64,000 nucleotides of DNA from an uncultured Propionibacteriaceae bacterium (lineage in GTDB: Bacteria; Actinomycetota; Actinomycetes; Propionibacteriales; Propionibacteriaceae). Positions 26,120 to 34,805 of the stretch are shown here, piece by piece. Position numbers and translations under genes: made by a program. Location: positions 62,001-126,000 of the forward strand of contig CALCKT010000012.1 in NCBI GenBank assembly GCA_937965785.1, written 5' to 3'. Below the pieces are notes generated by a model. It did not search any database. It was given only the letters and a program-made list of their open reading frames with translations, and was not told the origin of the DNA. How positions within the stretch are numbered: position 1 is the stretch's first letter; every line of letters begins with the position of its first letter.

Positions 26120-26428
26120 GTTCTGTCGACGAGGCGGGCCCGGGTTGATGCGAAACCGCTTGGAGACAAAGGCTACATCGGATTGGGAATGATCACCCCT
26201 GCTCGGAAACCCACCCATGATGAACTCACAGACACCGACAAAAGAAACAACACGGCCATCAATCGTGTCCGCTATCTCATCGAACGTGTCACCGCGAACC
26301 TCAAGACCTGGCATGTTCTACACACCGATTACTGCCGCCCCTACAACACCTTCGAAACCACAATACAAGCCGTCACGGGACTCATCTTCGCCTACACCCT
26401 ACAAGTAAACCTCGCCGCGTGCCGCTGA
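26120..26428 (+). pseudogene. C-terminal remnant of an IS5-type transposase
   Basis: The open frame reads ...VDAKPLGDKGYIGLGMITP..., then NTAINRVRYLIERVTANLKTW and PYNTFETTIQAVTGLIFAYTL, matching the end of DDE transposases of the IS5 group. The upstream two thirds, including the first catalytic residues, are missing, so it is an inactive remnant. It may share its history with the repeat-bracketed regulator to its left. Confidence 0.8.
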
Positions 26429-26444
26429 TACTCCCGGGGAACCC

Positions 26445-26513
26445 GGTTGTGCAGCGCTCAACACGGAAAAAGCTTCGTTTCGCTCCCGAAGTCGGGTTGA
26501 GTGCTGCGCAACC
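26445..26513. repeat. Imperfect 18-bp inverted repeat
   Basis: GGTTGTGCAGCGCTCAAC (26445-26462) pairs with GTTGAGTGCTGCGCAACC (26496-26513), with two G-T-type differences and a 33-base spacer. It begins 17 bases after the transposase remnant. The core GCTGCACAACCGGGTT also occurs at about 1545-1560 on the other strand, so it may be a small dispersed hairpin element. Confidence 0.6.
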
Positions 26514-26678
26514 AGGAAATCCGCGGATACAGACCAACGTCTTCCAGGTGGGGATCGGCGAGGCAAAGTGGAACTGTGAACTGTAAGTTCCACAAGGCTT
26601 GTTCACAGCTTTCCTAAAACGCGCTCTGGCCAAGGGCCTTGCTGACCGACGCGCCGCCTGTGAGTCTTTGCTCAACCC

Positions 26679-27338
26679 TCAACCCCTCATCCGAATCGAG
26701 CGGTTTCCGTCGCCCGCCTCGAACACCTCGAAGTCCGACCGGTACCGCTCGCGCCAGTCAGGGTCGAACTCTGACAGCAGCGCCTCGGGGTCTGCGTGCC
26801 CGCTGGCAAGCTCAAACACCAGATCAGCGCGGTCAGCCGCGTAGAGAGCGATCGGCGTCACCGGAGCTAATGGGGAAAGCGGCATCTCGAACCACGATGC
26901 GACCTCCTCAACCAGGTAATGCCTGGTGATGAGATCACACGTGGCCAGCAGGCTGGCTACCCGAACACGGCTCTCCCCAGACGCCTTCTCTCCCTTGCGC
27001 CACTTCTGCACCGCGGGGACACTCACCTTGACAAGACGCGCGACATCCCGCCAAGCAAAGCCGAGGTCGGCAAGGTCACTCAGCATTGATGCCACGCTGT
27101 CTTTAGCACGCTCGGCTGCGGCGGTTCGCCACTCGACATCATGGGTCCGCTTATGCAGGTCGCCGCAGTCTTCCTGGAGAGTCCGAACGACGCTCCGGCT
27201 CGCACCAATCTCAGAGGTGAGGCGAGCTGCCGTGAGACGTGTCTCGGTCAATCTCGAGTGAGCGGTGGACTCACTGGCCGTGGCCCGCGCGGTCAGCGCC
27301 GACTCGACAGCCGCATTCCGCTCCAAAGTTTCAGCCAC
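26679..27338 (-). CDS. HTH protein with coiled coil, partner of the TIGR04255 gene
   Basis: A 219-residue protein. Residues 1-75 are Ala/Thr/Arg-rich and probably coiled coil. A central helix-turn-helix follows (WRDVARLVKVSVPAVQKWRKGE, about 95-116). The C-terminal third (MPLSPLAPVTPIALYAADRADLVFELASGHADPE) resembles the antitoxin-like regions attached to Xre/MbcA-type regulators. Its start overlaps the end of the upstream TIGR04255-type gene by 8 bases. It may be the regulatory or antitoxin half of a two-gene module, but that is inference. Confidence 0.65.
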   Translation of the reverse strand: MAETLERNAAVESALTARATASESTAHSRLTETRLTAARLTSEIGASRSVVRTLQEDCGDLHKRTHDVEWRTAAAERAKDSVASMLSDLADLGFAWRDVARLVKVSVPAVQKWRKGEKASGESRVRVASLLATCDLITRHYLVEEVASWFEMPLSPLAPVTPIALYAADRADLVFELASGHADPEALLSEFDPDWRERYRSDFEVFEAGDGNRSIRMRG

Positions 27339-28152
27339 GGCGCAACACTTCCTCTCTGAGCCGATCGGTAATCAGGCTTTCGAATACATCGCGCACGGGC
27401 TCGTGCAGCGCGTCGGCGTGATTCAGGATCAGATCCACGTCGAACTCAGGCACCTCATCGGCTGCCTGCCAGAAACTGTCGATGTCGAGTTTGAAGAGCG
27501 GTCCCGGCGGCGGCAAGGGGCGTCGCAGCTCTGGCGTTGACGGCACCGCGTACTCGATTTGTTCCCCATATCTCAGTACGAGCGCACGGCTATTCTCACC
27601 GGAGAAGACAACAAGGCCCTCGCTCACAGCGGGCACGAGACCCAGGGCAGTACCAATGCGTGTCGGCCCAAGCAAAGAAGAATCGACCCACTGATCCCAA
27701 ACGGGAGAGCCCCCTCCGTCCTCGGTGGGGACTCTGATCTCGTCGATGTATCTCAGCCCGACGCGCTCGACACCGGCAGGAGGGGCTACTGCCCGGCGGG
27801 CACGGAGCGCAACATCGAGCAGCGTCCGTATCCGGTCGTAACTGCCGTAATCCGTCGTCTCGACTACGAGGCTGTCCTGGCGGATGGTCAGCGCAGTCCG
27901 CTTGTCGCGGCTCGTCCATCGCGGGAAGGTGCTGACAACCTGTTGCTGAGCCGGCGGGCTGTTCGGGCTTGTCTGGACGACAACCGACACCTCGCTTATC
28001 TCGCTGGGCAACGGCAGCGACTCACGGATGTGCGCCGACAACTGTGTGACCTGTTTCGGCTCAAGCAGCTCACACGACGGGTGGCGCACTTCGACCGCCA
28101 TCAAGACAATCGACGCGTTCGGGTAAACTTCTCGCTCCCTCACACAGATCAT
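27331..28152 (-). CDS. TIGR04255-family protein
   Basis: A protein of about 273 residues of a family known only as sporadically distributed (TIGR04255). Recognised marks are the N-terminal VYPNASIVLMAVEVRHPS, the central GVERVGLRYIDEIRVP (about residues 137-152) and the C-terminal FDVDLILNHADALHEPVRDVFESLITD. I place the start at ATG 28152 because the family usually begins close to the PNAP-like motif; no ribosome site is visible, so a leaderless or slightly later start is possible. The function is unknown. The partner is the HTH gene that overlaps its end. Confidence 0.75.
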   Translation of the reverse strand: MICVREREVYPNASIVLMAVEVRHPSCELLEPKQVTQLSAHIRESLPLPSEISEVSVVVQTSPNSPPAQQQVVSTFPRWTSRDKRTALTIRQDSLVVETTDYGSYDRIRTLLDVALRARRAVAPPAGVERVGLRYIDEIRVPTEDGGGSPVWDQWVDSSLLGPTRIGTALGLVPAVSEGLVVFSGENSRALVLRYGEQIEYAVPSTPELRRPLPPPGPLFKLDIDSFWQAADEVPEFDVDLILNHADALHEPVRDVFESLITDRLREEVLRRG

Positions 28153-28503
28153 GCTACTAAGACAGAAACCAAAACAGCAACCATCGGGCGAGGGCAGCGA
28201 ATACGACAGTGATCTGCCCTCGATCGTCTCCTTCACCTGGTTGGTCGGCTGGTCCCCGTGACCATGGCTGGGGCAGGATCAACCCATCAGGTGGTTGCTC
28301 ACCGGGATGGGTCCTCACCCACAGCTCGGAAACCATCATCGTCAAGGCAGAAGCCATCGAGGAGCAGACCGCTTGAGTGACAGGCCTTCGGACCCCAAGG
28401 CCACCGGAACCCATTTCGCCGCCCCCGGCGGCGCCGTCGCTCCCCGGATCTGGCGGTTGGGTCGACGGTTAACCTGAAAGAAACGACATGTGAAGGGAGC
28501 ATC

Positions 28504-28938
28504 ATGGCTGAGGCTGTCTTTTCCGCGGTCGCCGAATCCTTGGAGGGCATGGCGACGCGCTGCACATCCCGGGGTATGAGTTTCGTCCTGGACGAGCCGC
28601 CCTCGCTCGGCGGCAAGGACGAGGGGATGAACCCGCTCGAAGCCCTCCTGTCGGCCCTCGGCGCCTGCAAGTGCGTCGTTGCGAGGGCTTTCGCCAAGCC
28701 GAACGGCATCCGGCTGCGCCACGTACGGGTCGAGGTGGATGGGGTGTTCGATCCGGATGGGTTCCGGGGGAAGAACCCCGCGGCAAAGGTCGGGCTATCA
28801 AAAATCAGGACGCGCTACCACATCGACGCAGACAACACCCCCGAAGAGATCGCGGCGTTCGTCGAGTTCATCGAGGCCCACTGTCCGGTCCACGACACCC
28901 TGGTCAACCCGGCCCAGCTGAGCTACGAGATCGCCTGA
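28504..28938 (+). CDS. OsmC-family peroxide-defence protein
   Basis: A 144-residue OsmC/YhfA-like protein with both redox Cys regions: GACKCVVARAF (Cys55, Cys57) and EAHCPVHDTL (Cys127). The helix around NPLEALLSALGACK is diagnostic. Members reduce organic hydroperoxides with lipoyl or thiol reductants. Two Cys at the first site (CKC) rather than one is slightly unusual. A GAAGGGAGC ribosome site lies just before ATG 28504. It is a single-gene unit. Confidence 0.9.
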   Translation: MAEAVFSAVAESLEGMATRCTSRGMSFVLDEPPSLGGKDEGMNPLEALLSALGACKCVVARAFAKPNGIRLRHVRVEVDGVFDPDGFRGKNPAAKVGLSKIRTRYHIDADNTPEEIAAFVEFIEAHCPVHDTLVNPAQLSYEIA

Positions 28939-29098
28939 ACCAGCGGCGCCACGCCCGGACACCCGGCGAGGCCCATGCCCTGCACATCAGCGGCCAGGCC
29001 TTCGACCGGCCGGGATGGGTGATGGGCTGAGCCGGGACACCCCCAGCCGGGGGAAGTGACACGGGGATGCCCCGGCCCTGCCAGCACCTTGGCCGCGG

Positions 29099-29536
29099 TC
29101 AGCCGAGGTGGTCGCGCAGCCTCTCCAGCGCCGGAGCGAACACCTGGCTGGCGAAGAAGGTCTCCCAGTGCTCCCGCTCGTCCTGGGCGCAGTCGAACTC
29201 CGTCCACCACTCGACAAGCGACTGACCGGTCGAACTCACCTGGGTCACCTTCAGCGTGGAGACATATCCGGTCACGTCGAACGGGGCCGGATCGCAGAAC
29301 CCGTAGGAGTAGCTGCGGTCGAGGTCCGACAGGGCGAGCAGCCGCTCCCTGATCCGGGATTCGCCGAGCTGGAAGTTCCGCACGGCGCCGACCGTCGCGC
29401 CGGTCAGACCGTCCTCGATGTGGCTCTCGGAGACCGCGGAACCGAACCAGGTGGCCAGGCCGTTGAAGTCCCTGAGGGTGTCCCACACCTTGTCGGCATC
29501 GTGCTGGATGATCGTGCTGTAGTACGAGACCGCCAT
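29099..29536 (-). CDS. SRPBCC (polyketide-cyclase-like) small protein
   Basis: A 145-residue START/SRPBCC-fold protein beginning MAVSYYSTIIQHDADKVWDTLRDFNGLATWF, with the helix-grip pattern and a C-terminal long helix (SQVFAPALERLRDHL). Members bind small hydrophobic molecules, and a few are enzymes. It starts one base past the end of the PEP-hydrolase-like gene and is probably the third gene of the Tm-1-like operon. The ligand is unknown. Confidence 0.85.
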   Translation of the reverse strand: MAVSYYSTIIQHDADKVWDTLRDFNGLATWFGSAVSESHIEDGLTGATVGAVRNFQLGESRIRERLLALSDLDRSYSYGFCDPAPFDVTGYVSTLKVTQVSSTGQSLVEWWTEFDCAQDEREHWETFFASQVFAPALERLRDHLG

Positions 29537-29537
29537 G

Positions 29538-30368
29538 TCAGCCCTTCTTGAAGGTGACGGCCTTGAACTCCTCGGTCTGTGCGCGAATGCCCACCTCGGT
29601 CGGGAATCGCTCGATGGAGCTGGCCCCGTAGAAGCCGACGATGCCGTCGGTGTGGTCGAGGATGTACTGCGCGTCGGCCGGGTTCGCGATCGGCCCGCCG
29701 TGGCACAGGCACAGGATGTCGGGGTTGACGCTCCTGGCCGCGTCCGCGAGCTGCTGCACCTTGACCGCCGCCTCCTCCAGGGTCAGCGCGGTCTTCGCAC
29801 CGATGGTCCCAGACGTCGTCAGGCCCATGTGAGGGACGAGGATGTCCGCCCCGGCGCGGGCCATGTCCTTGGCCTGCTCCTCATCGAAGACGTAGGGGGA
29901 GGTGAGCAGGTCGAGTTCGTGGGCCATGCGGATCATGTCGATCTCGTGCCCGTACCCCATGCCGGTCTCCTCCAGGTTCGCCCGGAACACCCCGTCGATC
30001 AGGCCGACGGTGGGGAAGTTCTGCACACCGGCGAACCCGATCTCTTTCACCTGGCGCAGGAAGTGCCCCATGACACGGAACGGGTCGGTGCCGTTGACGC
30101 CCGCGAGGACGGGGGTGCGCTTCACGACGGGCAGCACCTCGTTGGCCATCTCCATGACGATGGCGTTGGCGTCCCCGTATGCCAGCAGCCCGGACAGCGA
30201 GCCGCGCCCGGCCATGCGGAACCGGCCCGAGTTGTAGATGACCAGCAGGTCGATGCCACCGGCTTCCGCGGACTTCGCGGTGATTCCGGTGCCCGCGCCG
30301 CCGCCGATGATGGGCTGGCCCTGGGCGACCTGGGTGCGGAAACGATCGAGGATTTCTTGACGGGACAT
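29538..30368 (-). CDS. PEP hydrolase/Tm-1 C-terminal-like TIM-barrel protein
   Basis: A 276-residue TIM-barrel protein of the phosphoenolpyruvate hydrolase-like family: PIIGGGAGTGITAKSAEAGGIDLLVIYNSGRFRM near the N-terminus, FRVMGHFLRQVKEIGFAGVQNFPTVGLIDG, and CLCHGGPIANPADA. In plants this domain is fused to the Tm-1 domain; here it is a separate gene next to the Tm-1-like gene. The biochemical reaction is not established for bacterial members. It is preceded by a GGAGAA-type ribosome site. Confidence 0.85.
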   Translation of the reverse strand: MSRQEILDRFRTQVAQGQPIIGGGAGTGITAKSAEAGGIDLLVIYNSGRFRMAGRGSLSGLLAYGDANAIVMEMANEVLPVVKRTPVLAGVNGTDPFRVMGHFLRQVKEIGFAGVQNFPTVGLIDGVFRANLEETGMGYGHEIDMIRMAHELDLLTSPYVFDEEQAKDMARAGADILVPHMGLTTSGTIGAKTALTLEEAAVKVQQLADAARSVNPDILCLCHGGPIANPADAQYILDHTDGIVGFYGASSIERFPTEVGIRAQTEEFKAVTFKKG

Positions 30369-30379
30369 GTTTCTCCTTC

Positions 30380-31600
30380 TCAGTTGGTGATGGATGTGTG
30401 CAGTGCGCGGGCCATCGCGGCACCGAAACCCGGGTCGTTGATCGCCTGGTCGAGTTCGTGGACGACGACGCCGGAGCCAGCCAGCCCCGCGCGCAGTTCC
30501 GCGAACAGCGTGGCGTCGGCCTCGGCGTCCCGGAAGGGGGCTCCCTCGACGTCGATGGCGCTCACGCCCCGCAGGGGGATGAACAGCTCGGTGGGTCCGG
30601 TGGCGGCGGCAAGCTTGGTGGCGATGCGGCGTCCCAGCTCGGCCATCTCCTCAGGCGTGGTGCGCATCAGCGTCACGGTGGGGTTGTGGACAAACAGGTT
30701 GCGTCCGGCGAACTCGGGCGGCACGGTGTCGGCGGGGCCGAAGTTCACCATGTCGAGCGCCCCCAGGCTGACGGCCTGCGGCAGGCCGACCCGCCCGGCC
30801 ATCTCCAGCCGCCGCGGCCCCGCGGACAGGACACCACCCACGAGGTCGTCGGCCAGCTCGGTGGTGGTGAGGTCGCACACCCCGGCCAGCAGGCCCGACT
30901 CGGCGAGTTTCTCCATGGCGCGGCCACCCGCCCCGGTGGCGTGGAAGACCAGCACCTCGTAGCCGAGGTCAGTCAGGGTGTCGCGGGCCTCGTCCGCGGC
31001 CGGGGTCGTCACGCCGAACATGGTGACCGCGACGACCGGTTTGTGCTCGGCGGGGACGGCGGCCAGCCGGTCCTCGTAGGCCCTGGCCATCCCGGCGATC
31101 GCCGCGGCCGCGTTGGCGAACACCTGGGAGGAGACCGAGTTGATGCCGGCGACGTCGACGACCGAGTACATGAGCGTCGCGTCCACCTCGCCGACGTAGG
31201 GTTTCACGTCGCCGGAGGCCATGGTCGAGACCAGCAGCTTCGGGAAACCGACCGGGAGGGCCTGCATCGCGGCCGCGGCGACCGAGGAGCCGCCGGACCC
31301 GCCGAGGGCCAGCAGGCCGTGGATGCGACCCGACACCGCCAGGTCGCGGACGATACGGGCCACCCCGACGCTCATCACCTGCATCATCTCGCCCCGGTCG
31401 CGGCGTTCGCGCAGGGCGGCGGCGTCGGAGTCCGCGGCAGCGATCACATCGTCGGAGCTGATGTTTGCCAGCGGGCTCGCCGAGAAGGACCCGACATCGA
31501 CGAACAGGGCCTGCACCCCGTGTTTGTCCAGTTGCTCGGCCAGCCAGGCGTACTCGGTGCCTTTGGTGTCCAGCGTCCCGATCAGTGCAACAACAGCCAT
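30380..31600 (-). CDS. Tm-1-like (UPF0261) ATP-binding protein
   Basis: A 406-residue protein of the UPF0261/Tm-1-like ATP-binding family: N-terminal VALIGTLDTKGTEYAWLAE, GLLALGGSGGSSVAAAAMQALPVG (about residues 98-121) and LLVSTMASGDVKPYVGEVD. The eukaryotic relative Tm-1 restricts tobamoviruses; the bacterial function is unknown, probably metabolic. It is the first gene of the operon ending in the SRPBCC gene and is divergent from a MocR-type regulator whose likely operator lies between the two. Confidence 0.87.
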   Translation of the reverse strand: MAVVALIGTLDTKGTEYAWLAEQLDKHGVQALFVDVGSFSASPLANISSDDVIAAADSDAAALRERRDRGEMMQVMSVGVARIVRDLAVSGRIHGLLALGGSGGSSVAAAAMQALPVGFPKLLVSTMASGDVKPYVGEVDATLMYSVVDVAGINSVSSQVFANAAAAIAGMARAYEDRLAAVPAEHKPVVAVTMFGVTTPAADEARDTLTDLGYEVLVFHATGAGGRAMEKLAESGLLAGVCDLTTTELADDLVGGVLSAGPRRLEMAGRVGLPQAVSLGALDMVNFGPADTVPPEFAGRNLFVHNPTVTLMRTTPEEMAELGRRIATKLAAATGPTELFIPLRGVSAIDVEGAPFRDAEADATLFAELRAGLAGSGVVVHELDQAINDPGFGAAMARALHTSITN

Positions 31601-31707
31601 GCGGTCTCACTCCTTCGTGCGTGTTCGGACCCGTCCTGCTCAAGCGCGGCCGCGGCGGCCGGGCGTCCATGGGTAGCAGCGAGGCTACGTCTCACCGCGG
31701 AACGGCA

Positions 31708-31735
31708 CTGGTCCAATCCGGGAGAATTGGCCCAG
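31708..31735. promoter_or_regulatory. Operator-like palindrome between mocR-type and Tm-1-like genes
   Basis: CTGGTCCAAT (31708-31717) and ATTGGCCCAG (31726-31735) form a dyad with one mismatch and an 8-base spacer. CCAAT/ATTGG half-sites in the intergenic region of a divergent MocR gene are typical for this regulator class. Confidence 0.7.
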
Positions 31736-31770
31736 GCCGGTGGGGCATACTCGGCGGCGTGGGAGTGCGC

Positions 31771-33141
31771 ATGGATTCGGCGGAGCTGTCGAGGCTGCTC
31801 GGGGTGTGGACGGACGCGGACGAGCGGCTGCCGGACGCGCTGGCGCGCACCATTTCAGAGCTTGTGGATCACGGTTTCGTGCCCGCGGGAAGCACCTTGC
31901 CACCGCAGCGGGAGCTCGCGCAGGTGCTGGGGGTCGCCCGCGGGACCGTCGCGTCCGCCCTGGCGATGCTGGAGGCTGGCGGGTATGTGGTCTCGACCCG
32001 GGGGTCGGGGACGCGGGTGAGGTCGGGCCGGGTGGGTGCCGAGCACCGGGCCGGCGGGCGGCTGTTCTCGTTCACCAACGCCCCGCGCGATGTCATCGAC
32101 CTGTCCAGCGGGGCCCTGCCCGCGTCCGCGGTGACCGGGGAGGTGCTGTCGGCGAGCCCGGACGGGCACGACCCCTACCTGGAGACCGACGGCTATTTCC
32201 CGGCCGGGCTTCCGGTGTTGCGGCAGGCGATCGCCGAGCACCTCACCCGCGATGGGGTGCCGACCCGGCCCGCGGAGGTGCTGGTGACGAGCGGGGCGCA
32301 GCAGGCGACCTCGCTGGCGATCCGGGGGCTGCTGGACCCGGGCGACCTCGTCCTGACCGAGGACCCGAGCTACCGGGGTGCGCTGTGTGCACTGCGGGCC
32401 CATGGCGTCCGGCTGGAGGGGGTCCCGCTGCGCGACGGCGGCATCGACGTGGACCTGGTGGCGCGCGCGGCGGCGAGGCGTCCGGCCGCGCTGTACTGCC
32501 AGACCAGCGTCCACAACCCGACGGGGCAGAGCATGACCAAGGACGCGCGGGCGGCGCTCGCCGGTGTCGTCAACCGGCACGGCCTGCCCGTCGTCGAGGA
32601 CTGCTGTTCCTACGACCTGACACTGTCAGGACGTCCGGCGTCAACGCTGACGGGTCTTGTCGCCCCGGAACTTCACCTGAGCTGCTGGACGATGTCGAAG
32701 CTGTTCTGGGGTGGGCTTCGCGTCGGCTGGGTGATGGCCGACGAGGCGCGCATCCGCCGGCTGGTGGAGCTGCGGAAGGTCGACGACCTGGCGACCTCCA
32801 TCGTCGACCAGCTGTACGCCGTGCGGCTGCTGCGCCGGGCGGCGGACGCGCGGCGGGAGCGGCAGGCGATGCTCACCACACACCTGGCATCCACGGAGCG
32901 GGTGCTCCGCGAGATGGCCCCGGCGTGGACCTGGCGGCGGATCGCCGGCGGTTCCGGCCTGTGGGTGGACACCGGGACGGACGCCGTCGCATTCGTCGAG
33001 CAGGCCAAGCGGGCCGGGGTCAAGCTCGCCGCCGGACCGAGTTTCTCACCCCACGACGGCCACCGCACGATGCTGCGGCTGCCCCTGTGGCACGACGGAG
33101 CCGAACTGAGACGAGGATTGGGCGCCGCATTCGGCAGATAA
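31771..33141 (+). CDS. MocR-type GntR/aminotransferase regulator
   Basis: A 456-residue fusion: a GntR winged helix (about residues 10-85, TLPPQRELAQVLGVARGTVASALAMLEAGG) and an aminotransferase class I domain with PLP features (TSGAQQATSLAI, the Asn of VHNPTGQ, and the likely Schiff-base Lys in WTMSKLFWGGLRVGW). The MocR layout predicts a PLP-responsive regulator of the divergent Tm-1-like operon. I chose ATG 31771 (GGGAG 5 bases before); GTG 31759 is possible. Its last 71 codons are duplicated at 24269-24526. Confidence 0.88.
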   Translation: MDSAELSRLLGVWTDADERLPDALARTISELVDHGFVPAGSTLPPQRELAQVLGVARGTVASALAMLEAGGYVVSTRGSGTRVRSGRVGAEHRAGGRLFSFTNAPRDVIDLSSGALPASAVTGEVLSASPDGHDPYLETDGYFPAGLPVLRQAIAEHLTRDGVPTRPAEVLVTSGAQQATSLAIRGLLDPGDLVLTEDPSYRGALCALRAHGVRLEGVPLRDGGIDVDLVARAAARRPAALYCQTSVHNPTGQSMTKDARAALAGVVNRHGLPVVEDCCSYDLTLSGRPASTLTGLVAPELHLSCWTMSKLFWGGLRVGWVMADEARIRRLVELRKVDDLATSIVDQLYAVRLLRRAADARRERQAMLTTHLASTERVLREMAPAWTWRRIAGGSGLWVDTGTDAVAFVEQAKRAGVKLAAGPSFSPHDGHRTMLRLPLWHDGAELRRGLGAAFGR

Positions 33142-33207
33142 GGGCCGCAGGTGGCGATGATGTGACCGCGGGCCGCGGGCCGGGCGTTTCTGAGTCTGGC
33201 TGGGCGG

Positions 33208-33435
33208 TCAGGGCTGGTCTGCGAGGCTGAACAGGTCGCCGACCTCGCAGTCCAGCGCCTCGCACAGCGCCGTCAGGGTGCTGAACCGAACGGCCCTCGC
33301 GCGGTTGTTCTTCAGGATCGACAGGTTGACCACGGTGATACCGACCTTTTCACTGAGGGCCGCGAGCGTCACACCCCGGGCCGCGAGCAGATCGTCCAGG
33401 TGGCAGGTAATCCGATGGGGTTCTTCGACGGGCAT
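33208..33435 (-). CDS. Small Xre/Cro-type HTH regulator (YozG-like)
   Basis: A 75-residue helix-turn-helix protein: ITCHLDDLLAARGVTLAALSEKVGITVVNLSILKNNRARAVRFSTL with a C-terminal ALDCEVGDLF. This is the YozG-like regulator that usually follows a DUF2975 membrane protein. Here the overlapping upstream frame (ATGA at 33435) still codes for the end of such a protein, but the rest is missing, so the regulator has lost its partner. Confidence 0.85.
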   Translation of the reverse strand: MPVEEPHRITCHLDDLLAARGVTLAALSEKVGITVVNLSILKNNRARAVRFSTLTALCEALDCEVGDLFSLADQP

Positions 33436-33520
33436 CAGATCGTCGTCTCCGCATCCTCGGCGAGCTTTTCCCCCTGCCGCCAGGCGTAGGCGACGACCAG
33501 CCCATTCGCGGTTTCGAGGG
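33435..33520 (-). pseudogene. 3' remnant of a DUF2975 membrane protein gene
   Basis: The minus-strand frame that overlaps the HTH start reads GLVVAYAWRQGEKLAEDAETTI and stops, which matches the conserved end of DUF2975 proteins (a helix, then RQG...L.ED.E.TI). Upstream of about 33520 the frame has no membrane helices and looks unrelated, so the gene is truncated. Confidence 0.5.
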
Positions 33521-33714
33521 GAGAGGCCGCCTCACCCGAGCTGGGGTGCTGTGGGGACGCTGCCGAGCGTCGAGCCGGTGGCGCCAAGGGTCGCGAGCTG
33601 GCCGAAGACATCGTCGTCTCGTTCCCCACCTGCTCGATCCCCGAAATCGCCCGCCCGGGCCGGGCCCTGAGACAGCGGAAGGACGCGTTACCGGGCCACT
33701 TCACCACCGGCGGC

Positions 33715-34800
33715 TCACGACACCCGGCGCTGGAACCTCGTGGGACCGAACCACGGCCGCCCGGCCGAGGTGAATCCCTCGGCGGAGGCATCGCCGTCCG
33801 GGCACGGGTGGGTGACCTCGTCCAGCCCTGCCGGGGGGCCGAACTCGGTGCTACCGGTGATCACCTGCGCCTTGAAGTAGGCGCCGCGACCGGAATCGGG
33901 CTCGGCGACGAAACGCACCGTGACGGTGCCGTCCTTCAGCACCCGCCGCAACTCGGTGATCGAGCGTCCCAGCCCACAGGACGCATACGTCAGGACGTAG
34001 CCGTCGCGTTTCGCGTGCTCGATCAGGTCGCGTGGCGCGCGCGGTGGCACCGGGGTGGGCAACACCCGCGCCGGTTCGTGCTCCGCCTGGATCGCGAGCC
34101 GGTTTGGTCCTGTCGGGACGACTGTCAGGCCAAGCCCGGCCAGGAACGTCCCCTGGTTGGCCTGGTCCGCCAGCGCCTGGGCGGCCTCTTCCGTGGTGCT
34201 GCTGTGCCACGACGGCACCGGCACCGGCTGGTCGGCCTTGACCAGGTGTCCCGAAGGCAACTCGGGGATCGGGTTGCACGCGGTGATGTGGGTGATCGTC
34301 GGCTTTTTCGGCCAAGCCGTCTCCAGGTGGTGCGGCACCTGAGCGAGGAAACTCCGCGTCCAGAACTCCTGATCGGAGGAAGCCGTGTCGCCGGAGTCCA
34401 CCTTCTCGTAGCTGAGTTCGACCCGGGCCTGGTCGTTCACTTCCTCGCCCCGCTCGAAAACCAACTCGAAGGACTCCCATGATGAGTTGCAGTCGACGCC
34501 CACCAGCCGCCAGCCAACCCGCTGGGCGGCGGCGATCTCGGCGCCCCGGATGGTCTCGAGAGAACCCGCCAGCAGCGCCGAGTCGCCTCCGGCGATCCTC
34601 ATGGCGCCGCTCTGCGGGGTGCCGCCCGCACCGGGGGTGGTGGTTTCTGCCGGGGCGAGCCACGGATCGGTCCAGATCACCTGCGCCCGGGCCCAGTCGG
34701 TGTGGTTCGGCAGATACCCGCCGTCGGCGGGCTCGCTGCATCCAGCGAGGCAGACAAGCAGCAATGCGGCGGCGGCACGGTTTCGTGGGCGGTGGGTCAT
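33715..34800 (-). CDS. Lipoprotein of unknown function
   Basis: A 361-residue protein from ATG 34800, with GGAGGAG 8 bases upstream. The signal peptide ALLLVCLAGCSEP ends in a lipobox (LAGC), so it is probably anchored outside the membrane. The mature part has no motif I recognise; there is a repeated pattern of LDE-poor beta-rich sequence and Cys at VDCNSSWESF, TACNPIPELPSG, ASCGLGRS and THPCPDG that could form disulfides. It follows the cysteine-peptidase-like gene by 5 bases and may be its partner. Confidence 0.7.
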   Translation of the reverse strand: MTHRPRNRAAAALLLVCLAGCSEPADGGYLPNHTDWARAQVIWTDPWLAPAETTTPGAGGTPQSGAMRIAGGDSALLAGSLETIRGAEIAAAQRVGWRLVGVDCNSSWESFELVFERGEEVNDQARVELSYEKVDSGDTASSDQEFWTRSFLAQVPHHLETAWPKKPTITHITACNPIPELPSGHLVKADQPVPVPSWHSSTTEEAAQALADQANQGTFLAGLGLTVVPTGPNRLAIQAEHEPARVLPTPVPPRAPRDLIEHAKRDGYVLTYASCGLGRSITELRRVLKDGTVTVRFVAEPDSGRGAYFKAQVITGSTEFGPPAGLDEVTHPCPDGDASAEGFTSAGRPWFGPTRFQRRVS

Positions 34801-34805
34801 CGAGA

